From assembly GCA_029778935.1 (NCBI GenBank), contig JAKPBM010000461.1:1-6457 (forward strand): 6,457 nt of DNA, read 5' to 3'. The position numbers and the translations under genes are program-made. The notes beneath the pieces are model-generated. The model worked only from the letters and a program-made list of their open reading frames with translations, searched no databases and had not been told where the DNA came from. This DNA comes from Bacillota bacterium. GTDB lineage: Bacteria > Bacillota > Clostridia > Oscillospirales > QAMX01. Positions 5,989-6,457 of the stretch are shown in pieces (the stretch's first letter is position 1; each line of letters begins with the position of its first letter).

Positions 5989-6457
5989 TCAGCCGTTTTG
6001 GCGCCGGGCGGCCCACTCGTCCCGTAATATGCCGTAGATAACCATGTCGGTAAATACGCCGTCGCTTTTTCTCCTAACGTCCCGGCGCAACACACCCTCT
6101 TTTATCATGCCCGCCTTCTGCATGACGCGGCCTAAAGCGGGGTTTTCCACATCGTGGCGGGCTATGACCCGCTCCAGCCCCACCTCTTGGAAGGCAAAGT
6201 CCAGCACTAAACTTACGGCCTTCGTCGTAATCCCCTTGTTCCAGTAGGAGGAGCCGATGCAGTAGCCCAGCTCGCCCCGCCGGTGCCAGTCGCTGACGCC
6301 AAACAGGCTGATCGACCCGATGGGCACGCCTTCATACTCAATCAGCCAGTGGTAGTAATCCTGTTTTTCATATTGGGGCACCCACTCGGCAAGCACCGAA
6401 CGGGTCGTTTCCACCGATGCGTGGGTTTCCCACGTCACATACCGCGTCACAAGCGGG
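5989..6457 (-). CDS. GNAT family N-acetyltransferase (RimJ/RimL-like), upstream copy, 5' end outside window
   Basis: The frame runs from the window edge to TGA at 5991-5989, giving about 155 residues; some 35-40 N-terminal residues are missing, judging from the neighbouring copy. The GTG at 6450-6448 is in frame but falls inside the conserved VTRYVTW segment, so it is an internal valine. YCIGSSYWNKGITTKAV is the acetyl-CoA-binding region, and NPALGRVMQKAGM followed by EGVLRR is the conserved second half of the RimJ/RimL-like fold. This copy keeps the common EG-x-L-R motif that the downstream copy has changed to EAVLR. It also has one extra residue after VRRK. The substrate is unknown. It is first of the visible minus-strand pair; its promoter, if local, is beyond the window. 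Confidence 0.92.
   Translation of the reverse strand, partial: PLVTRYVTWETHASVETTRSVLAEWVPQYEKQDYYHWLIEYEGVPIGSISLFGVSDWHRRGELGYCIGSSYWNKGITTKAVSLVLDFAFQEVGLERVIARHDVENPALGRVMQKAGMIKEGVLRRDVRRKSDGVFTDMVIYGILRDEWAARRQNG

Noticed and set aside
5056..6027. Plus-strand frame of 323 codons opposite the acetyltransferase gene
   Set aside because: It runs antisense to a clear GNAT gene and through a 13-bp terminator stem, and has no family resemblance.

Overview
The window is GC-rich with Shine-Dalgarno-led genes, some starting at GTG. The gene content (GH38 alpha-mannosidase, an LTA-synthase-type phosphoglycerol transferase, a BNR/sialidase-like propeller protein and RimJ/RimL-like acetyltransferases) fits a high-GC Gram-positive Firmicute, perhaps a gut clostridial lineage. 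That is an inference from gene families and style; there is no marker gene to fix it.

Layout. (1) 1-1253, plus strand: the C-terminal ~416 residues of a GH38 alpha-mannosidase whose catalytic half lies before the window. (2) 1271-1300: a strong hairpin in the short gap after it. (3) 1326-3650, plus strand: a five-TM LTA-synthase/sulfatase-fold enzyme with an extra ~165-residue N-terminal domain that looks like a catalytically dead HAD phosphatase. (4) 3647-4711, plus strand: a cytoplasmic sialidase-like beta-propeller protein, overlapping the previous stop as GTGA. (5) 4712-5307: about 600 bases without a convincing gene, between convergent operons, holding a 39-bp imperfect tandem duplication, one candidate plus-strand terminator, a hairpin with alternative pairings and one strong 13-bp-arm terminator. 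(6) 5308-5880 and 5989-6457, minus strand: two tandem paralogous GNAT acetyltransferases, the upstream one cut by the window end.

The plus-strand genes look like one transcription unit joining glycan trimming (mannosidase, sialidase-like protein) to an envelope glycerophosphate transferase. Whether they act on one glycopolymer or on imported host glycans cannot be told from this window. The minus-strand pair is a separate unit that meets the first tail to tail. The observation most worth following is the apparent pseudo-HAD domain fused to the LTA-synthase-like enzyme.
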